Assembly (NCBI GenBank): GCA_937908115.1
Contig: CALEQZ010000020.1
Coordinates: 62,001 to 126,000, forward strand
Source: an uncultured Alcaligenaceae bacterium
GTDB taxonomy: Bacteria > Pseudomonadota > Gammaproteobacteria > Burkholderiales > Burkholderiaceae_B
Length of the DNA stretch: 64,000 nucleotides
Reading direction: 5' to 3'
The notes beneath the pieces were generated by a model. That model ran no database searches. It saw only the letters and a program-made list of their open reading frames with translations, and was not told the DNA's origin. The number at the start of each line of letters is the position of its first letter. The stretch's first letter is position 1. The translations under genes were made by a program, and so were the position numbers. Shown here piece by piece: positions 18,253 to 27,508 of this stretch.

Positions 18253-18876
18253 CTAGCACTGCTTTTGGTTCCAGCACCGCTGTCGCCAGACCCAAGGCTC
18301 CACGGCGCCCGCCTGCGACCACAGGCCGCGGCGCGATCGCCTGGCCTCTTCCTGCAACGCGAGCAGGCTTTGGTCGCGCAGGTACCGGCCATTGCCCTGC
18401 ATGTTTACCCATGCCATGCCGGCCTCGACCTGGCGGCGACTGGCCGTCGTCCCGTCCGGCAGCAGCAGGTCGCAGACGTCGCGCCCGTAGTGGTCTTGCT
18501 CGTAGCAGCGGGCCTGTATGGCCGCATCGGCCAACAGGCTTGCCAGGTGCCGCCCCGATGCACTCCCGTAGGGCTGTCCCGGCCGGCCGTCGCCGCCCTT
18601 TTCCGGCGCGTCGATGCTGGCCAGTCGGATGCGGCGCCTGCCCGAGGCGGTGGCCAGCGTGACGGTGTCGCCGTCGGCGACCTCCACGACGCTGCCAGAC
18701 AGGGCGTACCGCGTGCCGCCGTGCGGCGCGCCGTCGCCGGGCGCGAACCGCCATGCCGCCAGTGCGGCCACGACCAGCAGCACGGCAGCGAGCCATTTGG
18801 GCACGCCCAGCCTGCGCGACGAGGCAAACAAGGTGGAAAGGGATACCGGGGTGGGCGATCCGCTCCTGCGGCGCAT
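18253..18876 (-). CDS. thermonuclease-family (SNase) protein, membrane-anchored or secreted
   Basis: Staphylococcal-nuclease-fold protein of 207 residues. A hydrophobic segment (WLAAVLLVVAALAAW, about residues 27-41) after a basic N-terminus should act as a signal anchor. The nuclease domain has the calcium-site segment VADGDTV, the active-site Arg in RIRLASIDAPE, and YGRDVC with a later EEARRSRRGLW. The ATG at 18876 is preferred because GGAG lies 7 nt upstream. It may degrade nucleic acid in the envelope or outside the cell; the role is inferred from family. Confidence 0.86.
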   Translation of the reverse strand: MRRRSGSPTPVSLSTLFASSRRLGVPKWLAAVLLVVAALAAWRFAPGDGAPHGGTRYALSGSVVEVADGDTVTLATASGRRRIRLASIDAPEKGGDGRPGQPYGSASGRHLASLLADAAIQARCYEQDHYGRDVCDLLLPDGTTASRRQVEAGMAWVNMQGNGRYLRDQSLLALQEEARRSRRGLWSQAGAVEPWVWRQRCWNQKQC

Positions 18877-19048
18877 CAGTCGACTCCATGCAAAACGGGC
18901 TGCAGTTTGCCACAAGCGGCACGAGCCGCCAGCCGCGCGCCTTGCCCTTTTGCCTAGATCTTCTTGCCGATTGGCGGCCCTGAACGATTGAACTTATTTT
19001 TGCGCCAGCGATGCGGGCCGCGGGCCCGCCCCTTCTGCGAGGCCTTTC

Positions 19049-19768
19049 ATGATCGCTGCGGCGCTGATCGAACGCCACCCGCTGCTCAGGCTGGGCCTGT
19101 TTCGCGTGCTGCGCACGATCGAAGGCCTGGACGACGTCATCGCCATGGCGCCTTCGGAACTGGCCGACCACGTGCCGGCGCGCGAGGTCGAGCTCCTGCT
19201 GCTGGGGCTGACCGGCGAGCCGCAGGCCGACCGGCAACTGCTGGAGCACGCGTTGGCCAAGCTGCCCAGCCGCCACGTGCTGCTGCTGCAGGAGCCGGTG
19301 CGTGCGCCGGCGCTTTGTCATCCGGCCGTGGACGGTTGCATCGAAAAAACCGCCACGCCGGAGCTGATCGGCGCGGCAGTCAGGCTGATACTGGCCGGCG
19401 GCAAGTGTTTCCCGCCGGCTGCCGACTGCCCGTACGCGGCGGTCGCGCCTGCCGGAACCGATGATGCGGAAAACGGCAACGCACTGCGCAACGGATCCGC
19501 ACGGGAACTGCCTCAGCGCCCCCGCGCCATGGCCATCGCCGCCGGCGCGCGCAAGCTGGGCATCACCCCCCGGCAGTTCGAAGTGCTGATGCTCCTGGCG
19601 CGCGGCTTGTCGCTGAAAAAGGTCGGCCGCGTCCTGAACATTTCGGTGGCGACGGTGAAATCCCACGCTTCGGCCACCTACAGGCGGCTGGACGCCCGTA
19701 ACAAGCAGCAAGCCATCCACGAAGCGATCCGCCGCGGCGCCGACCTGCGCGGCGAGGAATCGTTCTGA
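19049..19768 (+). CDS. LuxR-family regulator with degenerate receiver domain, upstream of bps
   Basis: Transcription factor of 239 residues. The C-terminal LuxR/GerE helix-turn-helix (ITPRQFEVLMLLARGLSLKKVGRVLNIS..., split here only for length) lies at about residues 171-230. The N-terminal half aligns in outline with a response-regulator receiver (LIERHPLLRLGLFRVL) but the phosphorylatable Asp is Gly53 (ELLLLGLTG), so ordinary phosphorelay control is unlikely; a lysine (Lys100) is kept. A linker with AGGKCFP is shared with the second LuxR gene at 26219-26917. No histidine kinase adjoins. A role in bps expression is suggested only by position. Confidence 0.85.
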   Translation: MIAAALIERHPLLRLGLFRVLRTIEGLDDVIAMAPSELADHVPAREVELLLLGLTGEPQADRQLLEHALAKLPSRHVLLLQEPVRAPALCHPAVDGCIEKTATPELIGAAVRLILAGGKCFPPAADCPYAAVAPAGTDDAENGNALRNGSARELPQRPRAMAIAAGARKLGITPRQFEVLMLLARGLSLKKVGRVLNISVATVKSHASATYRRLDARNKQQAIHEAIRRGADLRGEESF

Positions 19769-19800
19769 CCAGCCAAACGGTACAGCGCGGCGCGCCGGTT

Positions 19801-20043
19801 TCAGGATGGACGCCGGCGCCGCACCCGGTAGGCGATCGCGCTGTCGCCCCACCCTATGGCCAGCAGCAACACGGCCGCCCAGTTCAGCCAGTGCGCCTGC
19901 CCGGCCATGGCCAAAAGCAGCGGGTGGCCGAACCGGCCCGCCGCCCAGGGAACGCCCACGTGCGCCAGCGCCACCACGAGGGCGGCGATCACGGTGGCAA
20001 GTGCCCCGGCCTTCCACCACTTGCCCCGCATGCCCCTATCCAT
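19801..20043 (-). CDS. small hypothetical membrane protein (80 aa)
   Basis: Not recognised. The predicted 80-residue product has two hydrophobic helices (about residues 12-36 and 52-68) and a basic C-terminus (YRVRRRRPS), so it would be a hairpin inner-membrane protein with its ends in the cytoplasm. The start at 20043 has an AAGGGCAG site. It is divergent from bpsA with 210 nt between, and shares that promoter region. The compact topology and ribosome-binding site argue that it is real, but there is no functional clue. Confidence 0.55.
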   Translation of the reverse strand: MDRGMRGKWWKAGALATVIAALVVALAHVGVPWAAGRFGHPLLLAMAGQAHWLNWAAVLLLAIGWGDSAIAYRVRRRRPS

Positions 20044-20253
20044 TCGGCTGCCCTTGCAACGTCGATCAGCCATCATGATACGAAACTGCGCGCCACCCGC
20101 GGGGCAGGTAGCGGTTTGGCCTATCCGCGCCGTCTGCCGCAGCGGCCTAATCCGTATGGCGCGTTGTCCGCCATGGCCGCCCTTCCTAACATGCCTTGCC
20201 TGACGCGGCTGAACCGGTCGCGTGTTTTCGAGACCCCCCTTTTCGGGCGCGAC

Positions 20254-22206
20254 ATGAAATCGACACGCAAAAGCTGGTTTTGGCGGTTGGCCGCGCTGCA
20301 CGCGATGGCCACTTTGAGCGCAGCGGCGCCGGCGCAGCCGCCCGATGCGCAGGCCATACGCGAGCGCGCCTTCGCAGCCTCGGAAGCTGGCGCGGCGAAC
20401 CTCGCCTTCGATCTGGCCTACTACCACCGCGACGCTTTTTCCGACCTGGAGTACTACCGCCTGCAACACGCGGCGATCGCCCAGCGCCTGCGCTGGGGCC
20501 GCACCGAGATGTGGCACCTGACCGGGCCGGAGCGCTTCGACATCCTCGATGGCGCGCTGCAGGAAGGCCGGCAGCTCCTGGCCCAGCTGCCCGACCAGCC
20601 GGAATATGCCGACCTGCGCGTGGCAGCCATGAACGACATGATCTACGGCCTGGCCACCCGCGGGCGCATGGAAGAAACCACCGCGCTGTTCGAGCAGCGC
20701 CAGTCGCTCGCCCAGCCGGTACCGCCCTACGTGCGCGTGGCGGCGGCCGACGCATATTCGTACCTGGAGCAATACGACAAGGCGATCGAAAACTACGAAC
20801 GGGCGCTGGCCGAAGCCGCCCCCGGCGACCTGGACCGCGTTACCGTGCGGGAAAGCCTGTTCTACGCCTACCTCGATCGCGGTAGGGTCGAGGATGCCGC
20901 CACCGAGCTCGAGCTCATGGAAAAGGAATCGCCCATGTACGTGGAGCTCGCGCCCGAGCCGGAACGGCCCAATGAGGACTACCAGCGGGTGCAGAGCCTG
21001 CGGGCCCAGTACCTGCTGTACACGGGCCGCAGCGAAACAGGAGGCGCCACGCTCAATGCGTTGCGCCACGACGCGCCCTTCAGTTCGTCGCTGCGCAATC
21101 TCGCCGCCGAGTTCCGCCACCACGATGCCCGTCCGCGTGAAGCACGCCAGGCCTACGAGACGTCCTTGCTGGAGATCCCAGACGATACGCGCGCGCTGAC
21201 GGGGCTGGGCAATGTGCTGCTCGACCTGCGCGAATACGAAAAGGCCGAAAGCATCGTCCAGTCGCTGGCCGATCGGTTTCCAGAAAGCGCGGCGGTTCGC
21301 AACCTGCAGCGCAATTACGACGCCTACGATTCGCCGCTGCTGACCGTGGATGCGGGTGCCGGCTTCGGCGAAAACGGCCCCTCGGTCATCGCCAGGCGCG
21401 AATGGTCGGTCGACACGCGCCTCTACAGCCAGCCCATCGACTATCGCTGGCGGGTGTTCGCGCAGCAGTTCACCGCACATGCCGACGCCAACGGCGGCAG
21501 CGAATGGCGCATACGCAATGGCATCGGCGTCGACTACCGGCGCATGGAAGTGACCGCCTCGCTGCAGGCGCACCGTTCCACCGGCACGCACGGCCGCTTC
21601 GGCCTGACAGGCACGGTCGACTATTACCCCTCCGACGGCTGGCGGCTGTCGGCATCCGTCGACACCGACAGCAACGACCTGCCCTGGCAGGCCTTCCAGC
21701 AAGGCGTGCACGGCTGGACGAGCTCGGTGTCGCTGCGCCGCCAGCCCAACGACCGCACCTACTACGACCTGGCCTACGGCCTGTCGCGCTATAGCGACTC
21801 CAACACCCGCCAGCAGATCGGCGCCAGCTGGTACCAACTGGTGCATTCAGCGCCGCGCCACAGCGTGGCCACGTGGACCAGCGTGGGCTATTCGCACAAC
21901 AGCCGCAGCGACGTGGATTACTTCAGCCCGTCCAACGACCTGACCGGGCAGGTAACCGCGATGTACGAATGGCGCCCCTGGCGTGACGGCCAGTATGTAT
22001 TCAGGCAGCGGGTCTACGGCACCGCCGGCATGTACCGCCAGCACGGCGAATCCGTCAGCGGCCTATGGGAGATCCGGCTGGAGCAGGCGTGGGACCTGCC
22101 CAAGCGCGCCACCCTGACCTACGGGGTGGGATTCGGACGGCGCAGCTACGACGGCGAGCCCGAGAACCGCACCATGGTCTACCTGGGCGTGAGCCTGCCC
22201 TTCTGA
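20254..22206 (+). CDS. bpsA: BpsA, outer-membrane poly-GlcNAc exporter (PgaA/HmsH-like)
   Basis: Outer-membrane porin of the Bps polysaccharide secretion system. The 650-residue product has a cleavable signal (MKSTRKSWFWRLAALHAM, then SAAAPAQ), a helical TPR-like periplasmic domain over about residues 30-370 that in PgaA binds PgaB/BpsB, and a C-terminal region of alternating residues ending in an aromatic-rich strand (YLGVSLPF) typical of a 16-strand beta-barrel. The start at 20254 was chosen for the signal peptide; upstream in-frame ATGs at 20173 and 20191 would bury it. First gene of bpsABCD. Confidence 0.93.
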   Translation: MKSTRKSWFWRLAALHAMATLSAAAPAQPPDAQAIRERAFAASEAGAANLAFDLAYYHRDAFSDLEYYRLQHAAIAQRLRWGRTEMWHLTGPERFDILDGALQEGRQLLAQLPDQPEYADLRVAAMNDMIYGLATRGRMEETTALFEQRQSLAQPVPPYVRVAAADAYSYLEQYDKAIENYERALAEAAPGDLDRVTVRESLFYAYLDRGRVEDAATELELMEKESPMYVELAPEPERPNEDYQRVQSLRAQYLLYTGRSETGGATLNALRHDAPFSSSLRNLAAEFRHHDARPREARQAYETSLLEIPDDTRALTGLGNVLLDLREYEKAESIVQSLADRFPESAAVRNLQRNYDAYDSPLLTVDAGAGFGENGPSVIARREWSVDTRLYSQPIDYRWRVFAQQFTAHADANGGSEWRIRNGIGVDYRRMEVTASLQAHRSTGTHGRFGLTGTVDYYPSDGWRLSASVDTDSNDLPWQAFQQGVHGWTSSVSLRRQPNDRTYYDLAYGLSRYSDSNTRQQIGASWYQLVHSAPRHSVATWTSVGYSHNSRSDVDYFSPSNDLTGQVTAMYEWRPWRDGQYVFRQRVYGTAGMYRQHGESVSGLWEIRLEQAWDLPKRATLTYGVGFGRRSYDGEPENRTMVYLGVSLPF

Positions 22207-22217
22207 GAGCCTTCGCG

Positions 22218-24335
22218 ATGACCCTGCCGATGAACCTCCTGCGCCGGCTGCTGGCGTGCCTGCTGTCGTGGTACTGCCTGGCGGCACTGCCTGCCGCCGA
22301 GGTCGAGGCCACGGAGTACCCGCTTAGCTTCCTGCCCGACCCCGACCCGGTCGACGGGCAAACCTTCCGCGTCCTGTGCCTGCACGACGTGCGCGACAAC
22401 CTGCGCGCATCGTTTGCCAGCTTTCCGGACGGCTTCGCCATCGAGACGCGCACGCTGGTCGACCTCTTCGAATGGCTGCGGGCCAACGACTACCATCCCG
22501 TCAGCCTGGCGCAGATCGTCGCCGCGCGCAACGGCGGCGCGCCGCTGCCGCCACGGCCGGTGCTGCTGACCTTCGACGACGGCTTCGCCAGCATGTACAC
22601 CAAGGTGTTTCCGCTGCTCAAGCAATTCGGCTACCCGGCCGTGGCGGCCATCGTGACGAAATGGGTCGATGCGCCGCCGGATGCGCGCATTCGCCTGAGC
22701 GCCAAGCTGGAGGTGCCGCGCAACACCTTCCTGAACTGGGACCAGGTCAAGGAAATGGCGGACTCTGGCCTGGTCGAGATCGCCAGCCACACGCACGACC
22801 TGCACCGCGGCGTGATCGGCAATCCGCAGGGCAATGAGCTGCCAGCGGCGGCCGCGCGCGCCTACCTGGCGCGATACGGACGCTACGAGGACGATGCCGC
22901 CTACCGCGCGCGCATCGCCGATGACCTGCGCACCAGCCGCGACCTCATCGAGCAATACACCGGCAGGCGGCCGCGGGCACTCGCCTGGCCGTACGGCGCG
23001 CACAACCGCGACACCGATGAAGTGGCGCTGTCGCTGGGCTTCGACATCATGCTGACCCTGGAGCCGGGGCCGAATACGCCTTCGGTGCCGCTGACCTTGG
23101 TGCGGCGCAGCCTGGTCAGCTATGACGTCACCGTGGCGAGCATACGTGCGGCGTTGCGCCAGCCGATGACCTACCACGGCAAGCTGCATCCCGTGCAGCG
23201 CATCGTCCAGGTCGACCTGGACTACATCTACGACCCCGACCCCGCACAGCAGGAGCGCAACCTGTCGCGGCTCATCGACCGCATGAAGGACATGGCGCCC
23301 AGCGCAGTCTACCTGCAGGCCTTTGCCGACCCCAAGGGCGACGGCGACATCACGTCGGTGTACTTCCCCAACCGCCACCTGCCCGTGCGCGCCGACCTGT
23401 TCAACCGCGTCGCGTGGCAGCTCAAGACCCGTGCCAACACGGCGGTCTACGCTTGGCTGCCGGTGCTGTCGTTCTCCGTGCCGCGCAGCAATCCGGCCTA
23501 CGGCCGCGAAGTGAAATCGGCCGTGCGCAAGCCTGGCGAGCGCGGGCTGGGCCATCCGCACCGGCTCAGCCCCTACGACCCCATCGCACGCCGCGTCATC
23601 GGCGAAATCTACGAAGACCTGGCCAAGCACGCCATGTTCGACGGCATCCTATTCCACGACGATGCCGTGCTGGACGATACCGAGGATGCGAGCGACCCCG
23701 CGCTACGCACCTACGCCCAATGGGGGCTGCCGGCCGACGTGGCCGCCATCCGTGCGTCGCCCGAGCTATCGGCGCAATGGAGCCGCCGCAAGACCCAGCA
23801 TTTGATCGACTTCACCCTGGAATTAGCCCGGCTGGTACAAAGCTACCAGAACAACCGCGACATGCTGACGGTGCGCAACCTGTACGCCGAGCCCGTGTTC
23901 AATCCGCAGGCCGAGTCGTGGTACGCGCAGAACCTGCCGGATTTCCTCAAGCACTACGACTACGTCGCGCTGATGGCCATGCCGTACATGGAAGACGCCG
24001 GCGACCCGCAGGACTGGCTGCGCCAGTTGGTCGCCAAGGTCGACGCGCAAGGCGGGCTGGGCCGCACCATCTTCGAGCTGCAAGCCCGGGATTGGCGCCG
24101 CGACGCGCCGGTGCCCAGCGAAACCCTGCTCGCCCAGATGCAGTCGCTGCGCACGCTGGGCGCCATCCACTACGGCTACTACCCGGACGACTTCATCACC
24201 AACCATCCGGACAGCGAAATCATCCGCCCGGCGATGTCGCTGCAGGCCCATCTCCAGGCCCGGCGCTTGACCGAGCAGCAGGCGGCCACGCGCAGGCAGT
24301 TGCTGCAAGGCCTTTACCAGCCGGCGTCGAGGTAG
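22218..24335 (+). CDS. bpsB: BpsB, periplasmic poly-GlcNAc deacetylase / glycoside hydrolase (PgaB-like)
   Basis: Two-domain modification enzyme of 705 residues. The N-terminal polysaccharide-deacetylase domain has the metal-site Asp pair in TFDDGF (residues 120-121) and the His cluster SHTHDLH (about 190-196). It partially de-N-acetylates the polymer for export. The C-terminal half (from about residue 330, LHPVQRIVQVDLDYIYD) is the PgaB-type GH153 domain, which in Bordetella BpsB has been shown to cleave partially deacetylated polymer. An N-terminal signal sequence is present without a clear lipobox. It starts 11 nt after bpsA. Confidence 0.95.
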   Translation: MTLPMNLLRRLLACLLSWYCLAALPAAEVEATEYPLSFLPDPDPVDGQTFRVLCLHDVRDNLRASFASFPDGFAIETRTLVDLFEWLRANDYHPVSLAQIVAARNGGAPLPPRPVLLTFDDGFASMYTKVFPLLKQFGYPAVAAIVTKWVDAPPDARIRLSAKLEVPRNTFLNWDQVKEMADSGLVEIASHTHDLHRGVIGNPQGNELPAAAARAYLARYGRYEDDAAYRARIADDLRTSRDLIEQYTGRRPRALAWPYGAHNRDTDEVALSLGFDIMLTLEPGPNTPSVPLTLVRRSLVSYDVTVASIRAALRQPMTYHGKLHPVQRIVQVDLDYIYDPDPAQQERNLSRLIDRMKDMAPSAVYLQAFADPKGDGDITSVYFPNRHLPVRADLFNRVAWQLKTRANTAVYAWLPVLSFSVPRSNPAYGREVKSAVRKPGERGLGHPHRLSPYDPIARRVIGEIYEDLAKHAMFDGILFHDDAVLDDTEDASDPALRTYAQWGLPADVAAIRASPELSAQWSRRKTQHLIDFTLELARLVQSYQNNRDMLTVRNLYAEPVFNPQAESWYAQNLPDFLKHYDYVALMAMPYMEDAGDPQDWLRQLVAKVDAQGGLGRTIFELQARDWRRDAPVPSETLLAQMQSLRTLGAIHYGYYPDDFITNHPDSEIIRPAMSLQAHLQARRLTEQQAATRRQLLQGLYQPASR

Positions 24336-24337
24336 CC

Positions 24338-25600
24338 ATGGAAGCAGACATCAAGGCGGCCCTTTCGGCCTTCGTTTTCTACTACCCATTTTTCATGTCG
24401 TACTTCTGGATGATAGGAGGACTGCTGCATTACCTGGTGTTCGAGCACGGCCGCAGCTTCGCCCACGACACGCGCCTGCCCAGCCATCCCAAAGTGGCGA
24501 TCATCGTGCCCTGCTACAACGAGGGCGAGAACGTGGCGGAGGTCATCGCCCACCTGGACCGGATGCGCTACACCGACTACCAGATCATCGCTGTCAACGA
24601 CGGCAGCAGCGACGACACGGGCGAAAAACTGGATAAGCTGGCGCAACACCACGAACGGCTGCTGGTCGTGCACCAGCACCGCAACGAGGGCAAGGCCATC
24701 GGCTTGACGACCGCCGCGCAGCTGACCGACGCCGAATTCCTGCTGTGCATAGACGGTGATTCCTTGCCCGACCCGAACGCCATCGTCTACATGCTGTCGC
24801 ACTTCCTGGCCTCGGCGCGGGTCGGGGCGGTCACGGGCAACCCGCGCATCCGCAACCGCTCGACCATGCTGGGCCGCATGCAAGTGGGCGAATTCTCCTC
24901 CATCATCGGCCTAATCAAGCGCACCCACCAGCTCTACGGCCGCATGATGACGGTCTCCGGCGTCATGGCAATGTTTCGCAAGCGGGCGCTCGAGGAGGTG
25001 GGCTACTGGAGCCCCGAGATGCTGACCGAGGACATCGACATCACCTGGAAGCTACAGCTCGCAGGCTGGCACGTGCGCTACGAACCGAGGGCGCTGTCCT
25101 GGATATTGATGCCCGAAACATTCAAGGGCCTGTACAAGCAGCGCCTGCGCTGGGCCAAGGGCGGGCTGCAGACGGTGCTCAAATATGCGCCGCGGCTGTT
25201 CGCCCTGCGCCACGCGCTGATGTGGCCCATCATGCTGGAATTCCTGGCCAGCGTCGTGTGGGCGTATTGCATGCTGGGCATCGTCGTGGTGGCCGTCGCA
25301 GGCTTGTTCATCGATATCCCGGCACTTTGGCACTTCGATATCTTCCCCGGCTGGCATGGCACGCTGCTGTTCCTGACCTGCCTGACGCAGCTGCTGGTTG
25401 GCTGCCTGATCGACCACAAGTATGACTATCGCATCTTCCGCTATTTCACCGACACGGTCTGGTATCCCGTGGCCTTCTGGCTGCTGGGCATGATCACCAC
25501 CGTCGTCGCCTTGCCCAGCGTGCTCGCGCGTACCACGCACCAGCGTGCGCGCTGGGTCAGCCCCGACCGAGGCCTCAAATATGAAAACACTGATCATTGA
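24338..25600 (+). CDS. bpsC: BpsC, poly-GlcNAc synthase (PgaC-like glycosyltransferase 2)
   Basis: Processive inner-membrane glycosyltransferase of 420 residues that polymerises beta-1,6-GlcNAc from UDP-GlcNAc. N-terminal helix, then the GT-A domain with VNDGSSDD, CIDGDS, TEDIDITWKL and the QRLRWAKGG motif of processive GT2 enzymes. Three or more C-terminal helices form the export channel. It starts 2 nt after the bpsB stop, and its own 3' end overlaps bpsD, so the four genes are tightly coupled. Known PgaC enzymes are activated by cyclic di-GMP together with PgaD; inferred here. Confidence 0.95.
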   Translation: MEADIKAALSAFVFYYPFFMSYFWMIGGLLHYLVFEHGRSFAHDTRLPSHPKVAIIVPCYNEGENVAEVIAHLDRMRYTDYQIIAVNDGSSDDTGEKLDKLAQHHERLLVVHQHRNEGKAIGLTTAAQLTDAEFLLCIDGDSLPDPNAIVYMLSHFLASARVGAVTGNPRIRNRSTMLGRMQVGEFSSIIGLIKRTHQLYGRMMTVSGVMAMFRKRALEEVGYWSPEMLTEDIDITWKLQLAGWHVRYEPRALSWILMPETFKGLYKQRLRWAKGGLQTVLKYAPRLFALRHALMWPIMLEFLASVVWAYCMLGIVVVAVAGLFIDIPALWHFDIFPGWHGTLLFLTCLTQLLVGCLIDHKYDYRIFRYFTDTVWYPVAFWLLGMITTVVALPSVLARTTHQRARWVSPDRGLKYENTDH

Positions 25601-26096
25601 CGTCAGCGCCGCGACGTTTCGCGACTACGTGCGCCTGTACGGGACGCTGGACGGCATCCTCTACGGGTTCTGGTACCGCGTCGTGCGGCCCGCCATGGTC
25701 ACCGCGATGTGGGTGATGTTCGGCCTGTATGTCTACCACTCGCTGGTCATGGTCGGCGGCACGGCCGCACAGCTCGCCGAGCTGATCGTCTACGTCGCCG
25801 TGGTCGCCTACATGGCCGCTGCCCTGATAGGGTGGATGATCGTCTGCCGCTTCCGTGATTGGATCCGCATGCAGGATCGCTACGGCGCCGACGCCGCTCC
25901 GATGGAGCGGGCGCGCGACCTGCGTTGGCGGGTTCCGCCAGGGTTGCGCCAGGTGCAGGTCGTCCACGACGAGCACGGCCACATCGTCCAGATACGCCCG
26001 TGGCGACCGGCCGACCCCATGCCGGCCCTGCCCGATGGCGACACGTCGGCGGCCTGGGCGCAGCAGGCGCGCCGCGAACCGGCATTGGCGGCCTAA
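25581..26096 (+). CDS. bpsD: BpsD, accessory subunit of the poly-GlcNAc synthase (PgaD-like)
   Basis: Small inner-membrane partner of BpsC, 171 residues, with two hydrophobic helices (about residues 35-60 and 68-92) and a cytoplasmic C-terminal segment, the layout of PgaD. PgaD stabilises the synthase in a cyclic di-GMP-dependent manner in E. coli. The ATG lies inside the end of bpsC (20-nt overlap), indicating translational coupling. Last gene of the operon, followed by a terminator. Confidence 0.88.
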   Translation: MKTLIIDVSAATFRDYVRLYGTLDGILYGFWYRVVRPAMVTAMWVMFGLYVYHSLVMVGGTAAQLAELIVYVAVVAYMAAALIGWMIVCRFRDWIRMQDRYGADAAPMERARDLRWRVPPGLRQVQVVHDEHGHIVQIRPWRPADPMPALPDGDTSAAWAQQARREPALAA

Positions 26097-26118
26097 GGCC
26101 AGGCAATCACCGGCAAAA

Positions 26119-26146
26119 AAAGCGCCCGCACACCGGGCGCTTTTCT
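26119..26146. terminator. terminator after bpsD (probably bidirectional)
   Basis: Stem of 8 GC-rich pairs plus two A-T pairs (26119-26128 with 26134-26143) around a 5-nt loop, with T residues on the right and a run of A residues on the left. It can stop transcription from bpsD and from the convergent luxR gene. Confidence 0.88.
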
Positions 26147-26218
26147 TGCGTGCACGCAGCCGTCCGACTGCACCACCGGCAAGGCAGGCGGCGCGCCGGC
26201 CTTGCCCGCGCGCCGCCG

Positions 26219-26917
26219 TCAATGCCAATCCAGCTTGGCGCCGCGCGCCACGGCCGCGTATACCGCCTCGCTCTTGTTGCGCACGTTCAGCCGCTGGTAG
26301 AGCGTGCCGGCATGGGCCTTGGCCGTGGCCACCGAGATATTCAATTCACGGCTGACGCTCTTGATCGGATAGCCCTTGGCCAACAGCAGCAGCACTTCGT
26401 ATTGCCGCGGCGTCAGCCGCAGCATTTCGGCCTCGGCCGCGCGACGGGCGCTTTCCGACAACGGCGTGTCATCGGTTTTCTGCAGGGCCTTGCCGGCCGG
26501 CTGTGCCACCGCTGCCAGGCCGGCCGCGCTGGAGGAGCTATCGGGCGAGGGAAAACACTTGCCGCCGGCCAACACCAGCCGGACCGAGGCCGCCAGGACA
26601 TCGGCCGAAGCGCTCGTGGCGACGCAGCCGGACACCACCTGGGGCAAGCCTCGCAGCACGTCGGGCGGCAGCTCGGCTTCCGATAGCAGCAGTATCCATT
26701 TGGGCGCGAAGGCCTTGACGCAATCCATCACCGACGCATGGACGTCCTGCCCGGTCCGCAAGGAAAGCAGGACCAAATCCACTGGGCTGGGATCGGCGTC
26801 TTTGAGCTGATCGGGCGTCACGCCTTGCAGGCGCAAGGAAGGAATAGCCTGCGCCAGCAATTGCAGCATACCCAGCCTTAATAACGCATGCGGTTCCACT
26901 ACGACTGTAGTAACCAT
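26219..26917 (-). CDS. LuxR-family regulator with degenerate receiver domain, downstream of bps
   Basis: Transcription factor of 232 residues, paralogous to the regulator at 19049-19768. The C-terminal HTH (LTPRQYEVLLLLAKGYPIK, then VSRELNISVATAKAHAG) is intact. In the receiver-like half (VVVEPHALLRLGMLQLL) the phosphoacceptor position is Ser52 (LVLLSLRTG) and the conserved lysine is replaced in GCVATSA, so it should not work by Asp phosphorylation. The AGGKCFP linker is shared with its paralogue. The start at 26917 follows an AGAGGG site. It is convergent with bpsD; no sensor kinase is near. Confidence 0.86.
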   Translation of the reverse strand: MVTTVVVEPHALLRLGMLQLLAQAIPSLRLQGVTPDQLKDADPSPVDLVLLSLRTGQDVHASVMDCVKAFAPKWILLLSEAELPPDVLRGLPQVVSGCVATSASADVLAASVRLVLAGGKCFPSPDSSSSAAGLAAVAQPAGKALQKTDDTPLSESARRAAEAEMLRLTPRQYEVLLLLAKGYPIKSVSRELNISVATAKAHAGTLYQRLNVRNKSEAVYAAVARGAKLDWH

Positions 26918-27508
26918 GTAACCCTCTGCATTTTGACCAGCTTTGGGGAAAAAACCTGGCCGCACGGCGCTAGCCGTGGCGGCTAATGCTGCGAAACGCG
27001 CTGCTACACCAGCTTGTTAGAATTGCACACAGATTTAGCATTAACTTGCCGGCACGATGTTATGGCCTAGCACCGCGCTGCGCAAGACTTAGCGTTGACC
27101 TAATCCCTTTGGCGTAGCGGCTTTGCGAAATAATCTGCGTGGAAAGGCAATAAAATACACGCCATAGGCAAGAGAACCCGCGTCATTGCTGTGTTTGCGC
27201 GGGGGCAACGTATTTTTTTCTACATTTCTGGACCCCGGATGCCTGGATCCCGGAGGTAAAAATAGGGACGGGCTTTGATTGGTCGGCGCGCCGCTTGCCC
27301 GCCCCAGGGCGCTTTTCCTGCCGGGCCCCCGGGCCTGGTCGATTTGGCAGTTCCCGGTGAGCGCGGCGTGCCGTCTGCCCTGCAGACGGCACGGACGGTG
27401 AGCTAGCAAGCCGGCGCACCGGCAAGTGCGTGGGGGCTGGCCCTCGGGCGCCCGCAATGGGCAGCCACACCTGCATCGGGACGGGCGGCATCCGTCCCTG
27501 TGGGCCTA
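26918..27508. other. 591-nt intergenic region with a 12-bp hairpin
   Basis: No coding region is supported. The part near 26918-27100 is AT-richer than the genome average and should contain the promoter of the luxR gene. Positions 27367-27378 and 27382-27393 form a perfect 12-bp stem with a 3-nt loop; no T-run follows on either strand, so it is not a classical intrinsic terminator, although it lies about 115 nt beyond the TRAP transporter stop. Confidence 0.5.

Noticed and set aside
27183..27491. Possible 102-residue gene in the gap before the TRAP gene
   Set aside because: No ribosome-binding site, no hydrophobic or domain pattern, and Pro/Arg-rich composition like non-coding GC-rich DNA.
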